Origin: Flavobacterium psychrophilum
GTDB taxonomy: Bacteria > Bacteroidota > Bacteroidia > Flavobacteriales > Flavobacteriaceae
Assembly (NCBI GenBank): GCA_001708385.1
Contig: CP012388.1
Coordinates: 3,968,001-4,032,000 of the forward strand
DNA: 64,000 bases
Direction of reading: 5' to 3'
Part shown: one piece after another, positions 25,565 through 33,300 of the stretch
How the letters are laid out: the number at the start of each line of letters is the position of its first letter
Position numbering within the stretch: position 1 is the stretch's first letter
Made by a program: the position numbers and the translations under genes
The notes under the pieces: model-generated
What the model was told of the DNA's origin: nothing
The model's input: only the letters and a program-made list of their open reading frames with translations
The model's database searches: none

Positions 25565-26935
25565 TTATTTCCATTCTATTTTTCTGGAGAAATACATTAC
25601 GGCTCCTAATATGGCAAAAAGACCGATGCTTCCTACAAGCAATGCATAGTTTTCAAGCTGTATTATTACATAGATAAAACTGTATAATGCGCTCAATGCA
25701 ATAGCTATAAATGTCGGGAATTTAATGTTTTTTAATATTGATACCGAATAAAGGGATATCATCACTACAACCGATAGCCCGGCAATAATATACGCCAGCC
25801 TAAAGCTGCTGTGTTCTGTAATCGATATTAATAACGTATAGAACATTACTAACGCAAGGCCAATCATACCATACTGGAAAATGTGAATACTTATTTTGCT
25901 TACTGTCTGGATTAGGAAGAACACAAGAAAGGTAAGCCCGATTACAAGAAAACCATATTTGGCAGCACGTTCATTTTGCTGGTACTGATCTACCGGAATG
26001 AGGAATTTTACATCAAAAGTATAGGGCTGTAATGATGGTATAGATCCGAAATGCTGTTGTCCGAAAGCTCTGTTAAGGTGCGATACTTTCCAGTCGGCGG
26101 TAAATCCTTCTTTAGTTATGTTGCTGCTTTCCGGTAGAAAGTTACCGTCAAAACTTGGCGAAGGCCAGTTCGATTTCATTTTCGCAGTAGTCATTTTACC
26201 GATAGGAACAATTTTAATCTGCTCGCTGCCTTTATAGTTTATCTTAAGATCAAAACCGGCATTGTTTGCAATAAAAAGATCTTTTACATTGAAAAGTGGC
26301 GTCTCCAGGGAAGATACCGAATCTTTATCGCTTTCTTCCACAGCCGGCTCAAAAGCATATTTCTTTCCGCCTATAGTAATAGTGACCGAACCGGTAATGC
26401 TTTTTATGTTGTTTGTTTTTACTACAATACTGGCTTTATCCCACTGGATATTTCCATCGGCAATAGAATGTTTACTGAAATCTGGCAACGGATAATTACC
26501 ATTAAATGCCATTGCAGAAGTATAAACAACCGACTGGTAATTACTTCTGTTTTTTTGCTGGGTATCTACATTTATATCAGCATTTAATTTGTCCGGAAAA
26601 AAATAGGCAAATTTTGTTTCGGCAGATTGTTGCACAATTACTTTACGTGTTGCACTGTCAACAGTCTTAACTTCAGAATAGGAGGTGTAGGGCACTTTTA
26701 ATATCGGGCCATACATATACACGTTTTCTCCCCATTTGTAGTTTATCTCGCTGATGACTTCTTTTTGGCGTTCGGCTCTTTCAAAAATAAGGCTTTTAAC
26801 GTACTGAAGCGGTATAAGCAATACCAGTGTTAGTAAGCCGACCATTAGTATTTTTGCGGTACTCGACTGGAAAAAGCCCGGGTTGTTATCCGGCTGATTG
26901 ATGGGGCTTGTGTGAAGGTTGTGATTTGTTTCCAT
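25565..26935 (-). CDS. creD: Inner-membrane protein CreD
   Basis: 456 residues. One N-terminal membrane segment (residues about 29-48) follows a short polar tail, then a large periplasmic domain (ISEINYKWGENVYMYGPIL), and the C-terminal 140 residues hold about six membrane segments. This is the standard CreD layout and length. In enterobacteria creD responds to CreBC and affects colicin and envelope stress tolerance; no creBC genes are seen here. Bacteroidota homologues often lie beside a winged-helix regulator, as here (28534-28830). Confidence 0.88.
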   Translation of the reverse strand: METNHNLHTSPINQPDNNPGFFQSSTAKILMVGLLTLVLLIPLQYVKSLIFERAERQKEVISEINYKWGENVYMYGPILKVPYTSYSEVKTVDSATRKVIVQQSAETKFAYFFPDKLNADINVDTQQKNRSNYQSVVYTSAMAFNGNYPLPDFSKHSIADGNIQWDKASIVVKTNNIKSITGSVTITIGGKKYAFEPAVEESDKDSVSSLETPLFNVKDLFIANNAGFDLKINYKGSEQIKIVPIGKMTTAKMKSNWPSPSFDGNFLPESSNITKEGFTADWKVSHLNRAFGQQHFGSIPSLQPYTFDVKFLIPVDQYQQNERAAKYGFLVIGLTFLVFFLIQTVSKISIHIFQYGMIGLALVMFYTLLISITEHSSFRLAYIIAGLSVVVMISLYSVSILKNIKFPTFIAIALSALYSFIYVIIQLENYALLVGSIGLFAILGAVMYFSRKIEWK

Positions 26936-27032
26936 AATTGTATTTGGTTTTAGTTTTATAAAATGATTTGTTTAGTCAAATAAGTACTATCCGAAAGGCT
27001 AACTTGTTGCAATGGATAAGTGGTTTCCATAA

Positions 27033-27347
27033 TTAAAATATCAATGAGAAAATGTAATAGTAAAGCAGTGCGATCGGAATATTGAGAAGCATTACAGACG
27101 CTCTTAGGAGTAACCGTTTTTGGTATTTTTTCTCAATGAAAGAGAATAGTATAAAAACTGCTAATGCTAAAACATTAAGTACAATTGCCAGTTGTAGGTA
27201 GTAATATCCAATTAGCGCCACACCAATATGTTGAAAAACTATATATAACAATAATAGGGATGTGCCCAAAATGAGGCTTACTTTAAATATCTGAACAGGT
27301 AATGATAGCAACCATTGTATCTGTACAGGGAGAGATTCTTTCTCCAT
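27033..27347 (-). CDS. Small membrane protein, unknown
   Basis: 104 residues with three or four hydrophobic segments (SLILGTSLLLLYIVF, LAIVLNVLALAVFILF, SVMLLNIPIALLYYYIF). No family recognised. It begins 4 bases after the stop of the Coq4-like gene and is probably cotranscribed with it. Confidence 0.6.
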   Translation of the reverse strand: MEKESLPVQIQWLLSLPVQIFKVSLILGTSLLLLYIVFQHIGVALIGYYYLQLAIVLNVLALAVFILFSFIEKKYQKRLLLRASVMLLNIPIALLYYYIFSLIF

Positions 27348-27351
27348 AATG

Positions 27352-27777
27352 TTATCGTATTAAAAATGTGTCTTTTATTCTTTGCAGCGGTAAGTGAAGC
27401 ATCCTAAAATGATCCAGGTCATAGAAGCGTAGTGCATGTTTACCATCAAGATATTTGCTGTAGAAATATTTTATATGCTGAGGGTACAATAGCGTACCTG
27501 TGCACACAATAAAAAGCGTTTTTAAAGCCAGGTCGCCGTTGCCAAACAGATAGCAGTACATAGCAATTTCTTCTTTGTTAGATGTTTCTTTTGTGATGAG
27601 TACACGATGAATATCGGTTAGTTCCGGCTGCGGGTCTGCCTCATAACTATTCCTGAATAGAAAACTCCCCAGATGAAAACCTAAGGTATCTTTTGGATAA
27701 CTGATTAATTCATCCATTGTAATCTTTGCTTTTTTGCCATTAATAAATGTGCTAATGATGTTGCTGATGTTTTTCAT
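27352..27777 (-). CDS. Coq4-like protein
   Basis: 141 residues with the pattern of the Coq4 family: DTLGFHLGSFLFRN, PELTDIHRVLITKETS, EEIAMYCYLFGNGD and a C-terminal LPLQRIKDTF. Coq4 proteins support ubiquinone synthesis in other organisms, but here the HDxxH-type metal motif is reduced to DIHRVLI, so a binding-only role is possible. A regulator palindrome lies 15 bases before the start (27792-27810), which places it in the local regulon. Confidence 0.5.
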   Translation of the reverse strand: MKNISNIISTFINGKKAKITMDELISYPKDTLGFHLGSFLFRNSYEADPQPELTDIHRVLITKETSNKEEIAMYCYLFGNGDLALKTLFIVCTGTLLYPQHIKYFYSKYLDGKHALRFYDLDHFRMLHLPLQRIKDTFLIR

Positions 27778-27791
27778 TTACGATTGATTTT

Positions 27792-27810
27792 TACTTTGAA
27801 ATTCAAAGTG
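27792..27810. promoter_or_regulatory. Operator 3 of the local regulon
   Basis: TACTTTG-AAATT-CAAAGTG, 15 bases before the Coq4-like start. It matches the two perfect sites at 28496 and 29446 except for the last base. Confidence 0.7.
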
Positions 27811-27813
27811 TAT

Positions 27814-28479
27814 TTATAAATTTTTTTTAGTTCTGGGAGTATGGTATAAGTTGAATAAAAGGAACATTAAAGTACCAAAGCCGAGTGTTATGCCCCAGGC
27901 GGGTTTGCAGGTTTCAGAACTTGTAAGGCTACAAAGTATATCTATAGTAAGGGTATACGGTTTTTGGAGGATGTCCCAACTGTTATACCTAAGAAAACGG
28001 CCTATATACATGCCGAATCCGCAGAGCAGGCATACAGCACCCATAATAATCCAAGTGGTAGCGTTGCTAAACCGTTTGGCAAAAATTTTAAACATGTCTT
28101 TCATAGAGGCCACCCCAAACAGCATACCTGTAATAGAGAAAGAGGCTATAAGTAAAACATCAAACCAAAATGGAATGGGTGTTTCTCTTCTAAGATGTAC
28201 AAAATCGGTTATTATGTAGGGAGCGTTTGGCAGCAACAATAGCCAACATACCAGAGCAGGGTAAAAGTAATACCACTTGTTCTGAAGGATCTTCTTATTT
28301 TTTATAATACCTGTAAAGACAAGTGGGGTATAGGCTAAAAACAAGTTCCATATAAGGAAAAAGTAAAATATAGATTGTGTAAGTTTAGCTCTTACCAATA
28401 ATAGTGCTAAGCAAAAAGCTGTTAATGCAAACAACATACAATGCCTGCCTAATGTTTTAATAATGATATTGTTATTCAT
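27814..28479 (-). CDS. DUF1361 membrane protein
   Basis: 221 residues with about six hydrophobic segments. The conserved stretch WNLFLAYTPL, LLLPNAPYIITDFVHL and GMYIGRFLRYNSWDIL identifies DUF1361. The function of the family is unknown. The palindrome at 28496-28514 lies 17 bases upstream. Confidence 0.82.
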   Translation of the reverse strand: MNNNIIIKTLGRHCMLFALTAFCLALLLVRAKLTQSIFYFFLIWNLFLAYTPLVFTGIIKNKKILQNKWYYFYPALVCWLLLLPNAPYIITDFVHLRRETPIPFWFDVLLIASFSITGMLFGVASMKDMFKIFAKRFSNATTWIIMGAVCLLCGFGMYIGRFLRYNSWDILQKPYTLTIDILCSLTSSETCKPAWGITLGFGTLMFLLFNLYHTPRTKKNL

Positions 28480-28495
28480 AATTTATTTTGTAAAG

Positions 28496-28514
28496 TACTT
28501 TGTATTTCAAAGTA
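28496..28514. promoter_or_regulatory. Operator 2 of the local regulon
   Basis: TACTTTG-TATTT-CAAAGTA, a 7-bp perfect inverted repeat with a 5-base spacer, between the winged-helix gene and the DUF1361 gene. Confidence 0.72.
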
Positions 28515-28533
28515 TATGGATAAAAAAATAGGT

Positions 28534-28830
28534 TTAACTTTTCTGTATTAATTTTTCAAGCGCATCAATATGATCTTTAAAGGCTTTACGGCCCTCTTTA
28601 GTAACCATATAACGGGTATTTGGCTTTTTGCCTATAAATTGCTTTTCGATCATAATATAGTGTTCAGCTTCAAGGGCTTTGGCATGGCTTGCCAAATTGC
28701 CATCAGTTACTCCCAGCAGTTCTTTAAGGGTGTTAAAATCGGCATATTCATTAACCATAAGAATCGACATGATACCCAGGCGTATGCGATGGTCAAAAGC
28801 TTTGTTTATATGTTGTAATATGTTTTTCAA
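28534..28830 (-). CDS. Winged-helix transcriptional regulator
   Basis: 98 residues forming one winged helix: an HTH near residues 30-55 (ADFNTLKELLGVTDGNLASHAKAL) and a wing with GKKPNTRYMVTKEGRKAF. It resembles small MarR/ArsR-like winged-helix proteins of the HTH_34 type, which bind DNA as dimers. It starts 2 bases after the stop of the 201-residue membrane protein gene, whose promoter region carries the 29446 palindrome, so autoregulation is likely. The effector is unknown. Confidence 0.82.
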   Translation of the reverse strand: MKNILQHINKAFDHRIRLGIMSILMVNEYADFNTLKELLGVTDGNLASHAKALEAEHYIMIEKQFIGKKPNTRYMVTKEGRKAFKDHIDALEKLIQKS

Positions 28831-28832
28831 AC

Positions 28833-29438
28833 TTATTGGTTGCGGTCGTATTTAAAATGCATTACAGTACCGTATATAATATGGCATACGCCAAAGCCTA
28901 ATGCCCAGAATTCCAGTCCATAGCCCATAAAGGCAGTTGCCACAAGCCCAATAGCTATTATAGTAAGCCCAAGGTAACGAACGTCCCTAACTGTATATTT
29001 ACTTGCATTAATAATGCTAAGGCCGTAAAACAATAATGTAATAGGGGCAATAAGTCCGTAGTAATGATTGCGCAGCAAAAGTACAGCAAAGATACCACCT
29101 GTTACTAGTGGTATAAGAAAATTAATAACAAGACGCTTAGATGTAGCGTTCCAAATGGTTTCCTGCTGTTTCTTCGCCTTTCTCAACGTGAGTATATAAG
29201 CGGTAACTACCGAAAGCACAAACACAGCCGCTGCAATAAGAATCATTAATTTGAAAGAAGTGCTTTCCAGGGTAATATAGCTGCCGTAATTAAAATCATA
29301 AATGCGATGTACAGCATATGCCCCGATAAGCGCGTAGATGCCTGCCATGATACCTGCCATTCCGCTTAACGAAAGAAACTGCGATGACCTGTCCATCATT
29401 TTCTTTATGTCCTGAATGTCCTTTAAATAGTTTTCCAT
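28833..29438 (-). CDS. Membrane protein cotranscribed with the regulator
   Basis: 201 residues with about six hydrophobic segments after a short polar N-terminus containing DRSSQFLSLSGMAGIMAG. This opening is common among uncharacterised Bacteroidota membrane proteins next to winged-helix regulators. Function unknown; sensing a membrane signal for the regulator is a guess. The palindrome at 29446 lies 7 bases before its ATG. Confidence 0.72.
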   Translation of the reverse strand: MENYLKDIQDIKKMMDRSSQFLSLSGMAGIMAGIYALIGAYAVHRIYDFNYGSYITLESTSFKLMILIAAAVFVLSVVTAYILTLRKAKKQQETIWNATSKRLVINFLIPLVTGGIFAVLLLRNHYYGLIAPITLLFYGLSIINASKYTVRDVRYLGLTIIAIGLVATAFMGYGLEFWALGFGVCHIIYGTVMHFKYDRNQ

Positions 29439-29445
29439 GTAAAAG

Positions 29446-29464
29446 TACTTTGAGTTACAAAGTA
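29446..29464. promoter_or_regulatory. Operator 1 of the local regulon
   Basis: TACTTTG-AGTTA-CAAAGTA, perfect 7-bp arms. Its position 7 bases before the ATG of the regulator operon suits direct repression of transcription or early elongation. Confidence 0.75.
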
Positions 29465-29510
29465 AATTAGAAAATTTGAATTGACAATGCGCTGCATCAA
29501 ATTTTTTGTG

Positions 29511-29539
29511 AAATAAAAAAGGACAGCCAATGCTGTCCT
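29511..29539 (-). terminator. kdsA terminator
   Basis: AGGACAGC and GCTGTCCT pair around CAAT; on the minus strand the stem is followed by TTTTTTATTT. Confidence 0.8.
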
Positions 29540-29581
29540 CTTAATATAAGTTTTATTTACGGAGTATTTGATTAAGCCAAA

Positions 29582-30400
29582 TTAGAATTGGTTAATGGTT
29601 TTTCTGATTGCTACCAGTTTTTCCATAAGGCCTTCAAAGTAATCAAGGTGAAGCATGTTTGCACCATCGCTTTTTGCATTAGCCGGGTCAAAGTGAGTTT
29701 CAATAAAAATTCCGTCTACGCCAACAGCTATACCAGCTTTAGCAACCGTTTCAATCATATCCGGCCTACCGCCTGTAACACCAATAGTCTGGTTAGGTTG
29801 TTGCAGTGAGTGGGTAACGTCTAACACTGTGGTAGCAAATTGCTGCATTGTAGGGATACCCCTGTAGTCAACAATCATGTCCTGGTAGCCAAACATAGTA
29901 CCACGATCGGTCACCATTACATTCTCGTTATTTGAATCCAATACTTTCTGAACTGCGTGTTTCATACTTTCCGGGCTCATAAACTGACCTTTTTTAAGGT
30001 TTACCGTTCTTCCGGTTTCAGCAGCTGCAACCACAAGGTCGGTCTGGCGAACAAGGAATGCAGGTATCTGAAGTATATCTACATACTGTGCGGCAAGAAT
30101 TGCATCCTGCTCTGTATGAATATCTGTAATAGTAGGAACACCAAACGTTTCAGAAACCTTACGTAATATTTTTAATGCTTTTTCATCGCCAATACCTGTA
30201 AAGCTATCAACACGCGAACGGTTTGCTTTTTTAAATGAGCCTTTAAAAACATAAGGTATCTGTAACCTGCTTGTTACTTCAACTGTTTTTTCGGCAATGC
30301 GCAGTGCCATTTCCTCACCTTCAATGGCACATGGCCCTGCAAGAAGGAAAAAGTTACCGCTATCTGTATTTTTAATTTGTGGTATATTCTGTAAGTTCAT
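29582..30400 (-). CDS. kdsA: 3-deoxy-8-phosphooctulonate synthase
   Basis: 272 residues, the usual KdsA length. Motifs are AGPCAIEGEEMA, KGSFKKANRSR, TDIHTE, LQIPAFLVRQTDL, VTDRGTMFGYQDM and DVTHSLQQP. The enzyme joins phosphoenolpyruvate and arabinose 5-phosphate to make KDO 8-phosphate for the lipopolysaccharide core. The NRxS and FGYQ motifs are conserved, so it should be active. A lipoprotein gene lies upstream on the same strand with 71 bases between. Confidence 0.96.
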   Translation of the reverse strand: MNLQNIPQIKNTDSGNFFLLAGPCAIEGEEMALRIAEKTVEVTSRLQIPYVFKGSFKKANRSRVDSFTGIGDEKALKILRKVSETFGVPTITDIHTEQDAILAAQYVDILQIPAFLVRQTDLVVAAAETGRTVNLKKGQFMSPESMKHAVQKVLDSNNENVMVTDRGTMFGYQDMIVDYRGIPTMQQFATTVLDVTHSLQQPNQTIGVTGGRPDMIETVAKAGIAVGVDGIFIETHFDPANAKSDGANMLHLDYFEGLMEKLVAIRKTINQF

Positions 30401-30471
30401 TGTTGTGTTATAATTTAGTGCAAAGATAAAAATAAAAAGACTCCGCTGTACAGGGAGGCTATAGAGTCTGT

Positions 30472-30936
30472 TTATGGTGCTATCGGCTTAATACTTAGTC
30501 CCTGTGGGGCTACAACCTTACCTTTTTCATAAAGATTGATGTATATTTTTTTAGGAGTAGAAAGCCCATTCCACGTAACTTCATAAATATCAAGTATCCC
30601 GGCACCCATCTCGTTTTTTTTAGATGGGAAGGGGCAGCAGCTATCAACTTTTTTATAAACCAAAGCCTGGCCTTCCGGACCTGCAAGTGCACCAAAGAAA
30701 CGTTTAACGTTTATTTCTGCAGCAGTTACAGGCAAAAAACCCAGGTTTACAGGATAGTCCTGATCATAGGCATATTTCCTGCTGTTACTGGTTTCTGTTA
30801 TTATAAAATTCTTCTCTTTATTAAGTGCAGGCATAATGGCATTATCATCGATATTTTTGATGGTATTTCTTGTACTTACGCACGAGGTGGAAACAAATGC
30901 CATTGCAAGAAGGGAAATAAGCAGGTACTTTTTCAT
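30472..30936 (-). CDS. Lipoprotein upstream of kdsA
   Basis: 154 residues with lipobox FVSTSCVS near residue 19. The mature part includes FFGALAGPEGQALVYKKVDSC and a C-terminal YINLYEKGKVVAPQGL. Relatives next to kdsA are often given the name of the KDO enzyme through database error, but no aldolase domain is present here. Function unknown; outer-membrane or periplasmic location is likely. Confidence 0.72.
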   Translation of the reverse strand: MKKYLLISLLAMAFVSTSCVSTRNTIKNIDDNAIMPALNKEKNFIITETSNSRKYAYDQDYPVNLGFLPVTAAEINVKRFFGALAGPEGQALVYKKVDSCCPFPSKKNEMGAGILDIYEVTWNGLSTPKKIYINLYEKGKVVAPQGLSIKPIAP

Positions 30937-31069
30937 AGGTTGATAAATTGTACATCAAATGTAATAATTTTTGTGGATGTTTTTATGTGTGGGTCTGAAG
31001 TCCGATGAGTGTCTTGAGTCTATTGTCTAATATCTACCATCTAATATATTATTACTAATCCTGAATTGT

Positions 31070-31077
31070 TACTTTTG
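31070..31077 (+). promoter_or_regulatory. -7 box (TACTTTTG)
   Basis: Exact TAnnTTTG match 18 bases before the first YeeE/YedE gene. Confidence 0.5.
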
Positions 31078-31094
31078 TAAAAAATAAAACCAAT

Positions 31095-31658
31095 ATGGAG
31101 AGTTTATACGGTACCTGGCCGTGGTATGTGTCGGGATTCCTGATTGGGTCGGTTATGCTGGCTCTTATTTATTTCGGAAAAACATTCGGAATGTCGTCCA
31201 ACCTGCGTACTATGTGTACCATACTCGGGGCAGGCAAAACAAGTGATTTCTTTAAATTTGACTGGAAAACACAACGCTGGAACCTTGTTGTTGTACTCGG
31301 TGCAATGATAGGCGGATATATTGCAGTACATTTTTTAAGCGATCCTTCTCAGATGGTTGAGCTTAACCCTAAAACGGTAACCGAATTACAGGCAATGCAT
31401 ATTGATGCGCCAAATGGTAAATTATTGCCGGATGCCCTAACAAGCGCAGAAGCACTACAGTCGCCTAAAATATTAGGTATCTTATTGTTGGGCGGATTAT
31501 TGGTTGGCTTTGGTACGCGCTATGCCGGAGGATGTACTTCAGGCCATGCAATAACTGGGCTAAGCACGCTGCAGTTGCCATCGCTTATTGCGGTAATAGG
31601 ATTTTTTATTGGCGGTCTTATTATGTCATGGCTGCTTTTACCTCTATTTTTTAATTAA
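31095..31658 (+). CDS. YeeE/YedE sulfur transporter, first half
   Basis: 187 residues with about four membrane segments and the conserved RYAGGCTSGHAITGLSTL motif near residue 145, whose Cys is shared with the YeeE thiosulfate channel family. It begins a three-gene unit; the next gene encodes the other half-size family member. Together they should move thiosulfate or another reduced sulfur compound across the inner membrane. Confidence 0.85.
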   Translation: MESLYGTWPWYVSGFLIGSVMLALIYFGKTFGMSSNLRTMCTILGAGKTSDFFKFDWKTQRWNLVVVLGAMIGGYIAVHFLSDPSQMVELNPKTVTELQAMHIDAPNGKLLPDALTSAEALQSPKILGILLLGGLLVGFGTRYAGGCTSGHAITGLSTLQLPSLIAVIGFFIGGLIMSWLLLPLFFN

Positions 31659-31667
31659 GATCTTCTC

Positions 31668-32081
31668 ATGAAATTTATAAAATATTTACTGGTAGGTATC
31701 GTATTCGGTATCGTACTTACAAAATCAGAGGCGGTATCATGGTACCGTATTTACGAGATGTTCCATTTTCAGTCGTTTCATATGTTCGGAATAATTATGA
31801 CAGCTGTTGTCGTTGGAACTATCGGAGTGCAAATTATCAAGCGTAACAATATTAAGGATGTTAGCGGAGAACCAATTGTTTTTCCTGATAAGAAAAAAGG
31901 CTTTAGCAACTATTTTGTTGGAGGTACATTCTTTGGTTTGGGCTGGGGACTTATAGGCACATGCCCGGGACCAATGTTTATTCTTGTAGGCGCCGGTTTC
32001 TACGGAATAGGAGTAGTATTGCTTGGTGCTTTAGTGGGAACTTACATTTATGGTTTACTTAGAAATAGACTGCCTCATTAG
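31668..32081 (+). CDS. YeeE/YedE sulfur transporter, second half
   Basis: 137 residues (DUF6691 type) with four membrane segments and the Cys motif GLIGTCPGPMFILVGAG near residue 100. It lies 9 bases after the first half. Many bacteria carry this split pair instead of one long YeeE. Confidence 0.85.
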   Translation: MKFIKYLLVGIVFGIVLTKSEAVSWYRIYEMFHFQSFHMFGIIMTAVVVGTIGVQIIKRNNIKDVSGEPIVFPDKKKGFSNYFVGGTFFGLGWGLIGTCPGPMFILVGAGFYGIGVVLLGALVGTYIYGLLRNRLPH

Positions 32082-32082
32082 G

Positions 32083-32250
32083 ATGGATAATTTTGATGGA
32101 ATGACTGTAAATGAAAGATTATATGTTGGTGGACTGATTGATAAATTTGACCTTGCCGTTAGAAATAGACAACATGAAGAAGTTAGGGAAATACTTTTAA
32201 AGGTTCATGTTGATGAAAGCTCTATCAAGGAAATTTTAAAGAATATATAA
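32083..32250 (+). CDS. Small protein after the YeeE/YedE pair
   Basis: 55 residues from the ATG at 32083, one base after the permease stop. It is helical and charged (TVNERLYVGGLIDKFD, RQHEEVREILLKVHVD, IKEILKNI). An in-frame start at 32050 would overlap the permease gene and is less likely. No named family recognised. Confidence 0.6.
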   Translation: MDNFDGMTVNERLYVGGLIDKFDLAVRNRQHEEVREILLKVHVDESSIKEILKNI

Positions 32251-32296
32251 AAACAAAAAGGGTAGAAGCTTAAAACCTCTACCCTTTTTGTTTTTA
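32250..32296. terminator. Bidirectional terminator
   Basis: AAAACAAAAAGGGTAGA and TCTACCCTTTTTGTTTT form a 17-bp stem between convergent genes. Confidence 0.9.
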
Positions 32297-32310
32297 TATA
32301 AAATTGTGTA

Positions 32311-32958
32311 CTACTTATTGAGCCAGCTCACCAGGTCATAAAAGTTCTGAGGAGCAACACCGTGCCCGGCATTGTACTCGTGGTATTCTACATCCAATCC
32401 TAAATTCTTAAGGAATTCCGGTGCTTTACGCGCCCATTCAATTGGGATAACCTGGTCTACTGTTCCGTGGGAAATAAAGAAGCGTACTTTAGATGCGTCT
32501 TCAGCATGAAGGCTTTTGCCTACGATATCCATGTTTAAATAACCGCTAAGGGCTAAAACGCGTTTCACTTTTTCAGGATAGGTAAGTGCAACAGCGTAGC
32601 TTAATATGGCACCCTGGCTAAAACCTGCAAGTGTTATATTATCTTTATCTATTGGATATGTTGCTATAAGCTCATCGATAAATTTTACAATAAGGTCACG
32701 TGATTCAGCAGCCTGCTTATCGTCAGAGAACTTATTCATGTCGTTGTCAAACGTAATGGCATACCATGCATGGCCGCTGTATTGCGGCAGGTTATATGGC
32801 GCCCTTGCTGAAACAATAAAGTATTCATCGGGTAATTGTGCTGCAAAAGAGAAAAGATCTTCCTCGTTGCTTCCGTAGCCGTGTAATAGTAGTAGTAATG
32901 GATTTTTATCCTTTTTAACTTTTGGTTCTCTAACGAGATGGTGTAACGATAAATCCAT
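32311..32958 (-). CDS. Phospholipase/carboxylesterase-type hydrolase
   Basis: 215 residues of alpha/beta-hydrolase fold: LLLHGYGSNEEDLF near the N-terminus, nucleophile motif GFSQGA near residue 113, Asp in GTVDQVIP and His in AGHGVAP. It matches the small carboxylesterase group (YpfH/EstB-like). The ester substrate is unknown. It lies 3 bases after the DUF4870-like gene and is likely cotranscribed with pyrC-like and BatA-type genes upstream. Confidence 0.86.
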   Translation of the reverse strand: MDLSLHHLVREPKVKKDKNPLLLLLHGYGSNEEDLFSFAAQLPDEYFIVSARAPYNLPQYSGHAWYAITFDNDMNKFSDDKQAAESRDLIVKFIDELIATYPIDKDNITLAGFSQGAILSYAVALTYPEKVKRVLALSGYLNMDIVGKSLHAEDASKVRFFISHGTVDQVIPIEWARKAPEFLKNLGLDVEYHEYNAGHGVAPQNFYDLVSWLNK

Positions 32959-32961
32959 GTA

Positions 32962-33300
32962 TTATAATCCTTTGAATAATTTTTGAAAAAGTGGTCCTAA
33001 AAGAGGTACCTCATTCATTCTGCCGGATACCGCTCCTAAAAAGCCATACATCCAAAGAATGAAAAAGAAAATATAAAATGCAGATGATACCATCCAGCTG
33101 TTAAATGTTCCTACAGGATAGCCCAGGGCAAAAAACAGCAATACTAAACCCAGAGACTGCCTGATGTGAAAAGACGCAAATGTGCTTCTCTTTTCTATAT
33201 CGCTATTCATTACCATCGCAATAATACAGCCTATAATTGTTAGATAGGCTATAATCGCGTTATTCTTTCCTCTTTCTAAATCGGTTATTTTATTATTCAT
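32962..33300 (-). CDS. DUF4870/Tic20-like membrane protein
   Basis: 112 residues with three or four hydrophobic segments (NNAIIAYLTIIGCIIAMVMN, SLGLVLLFFALGYPVG, FILWMYGFLGAVSG). The opening resembles the DUF4870/Tic20-like family. Its start overlaps the end of the dihydroorotase-like gene by 8 bases. Function unknown. Confidence 0.72.
   Translation of the reverse strand: MNNKITDLERGKNNAIIAYLTIIGCIIAMVMNSDIEKRSTFASFHIRQSLGLVLLFFALGYPVGTFNSWMVSSAFYIFFFILWMYGFLGAVSGRMNEVPLLGPLFQKLFKGL

Noticed and set aside
26970..26986. ATTTG-N6-CAAAT palindrome before creD as a fourth operator
   Set aside because: Arm sequence and spacing differ from TACTTTG-N5-CAAAGTR, so I did not include it in the regulon.
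30472..30936. KDO enzyme label for the lipoprotein next to kdsA
   Set aside because: The sequence has a lipobox and no aldolase motifs; the label belongs to its neighbour.
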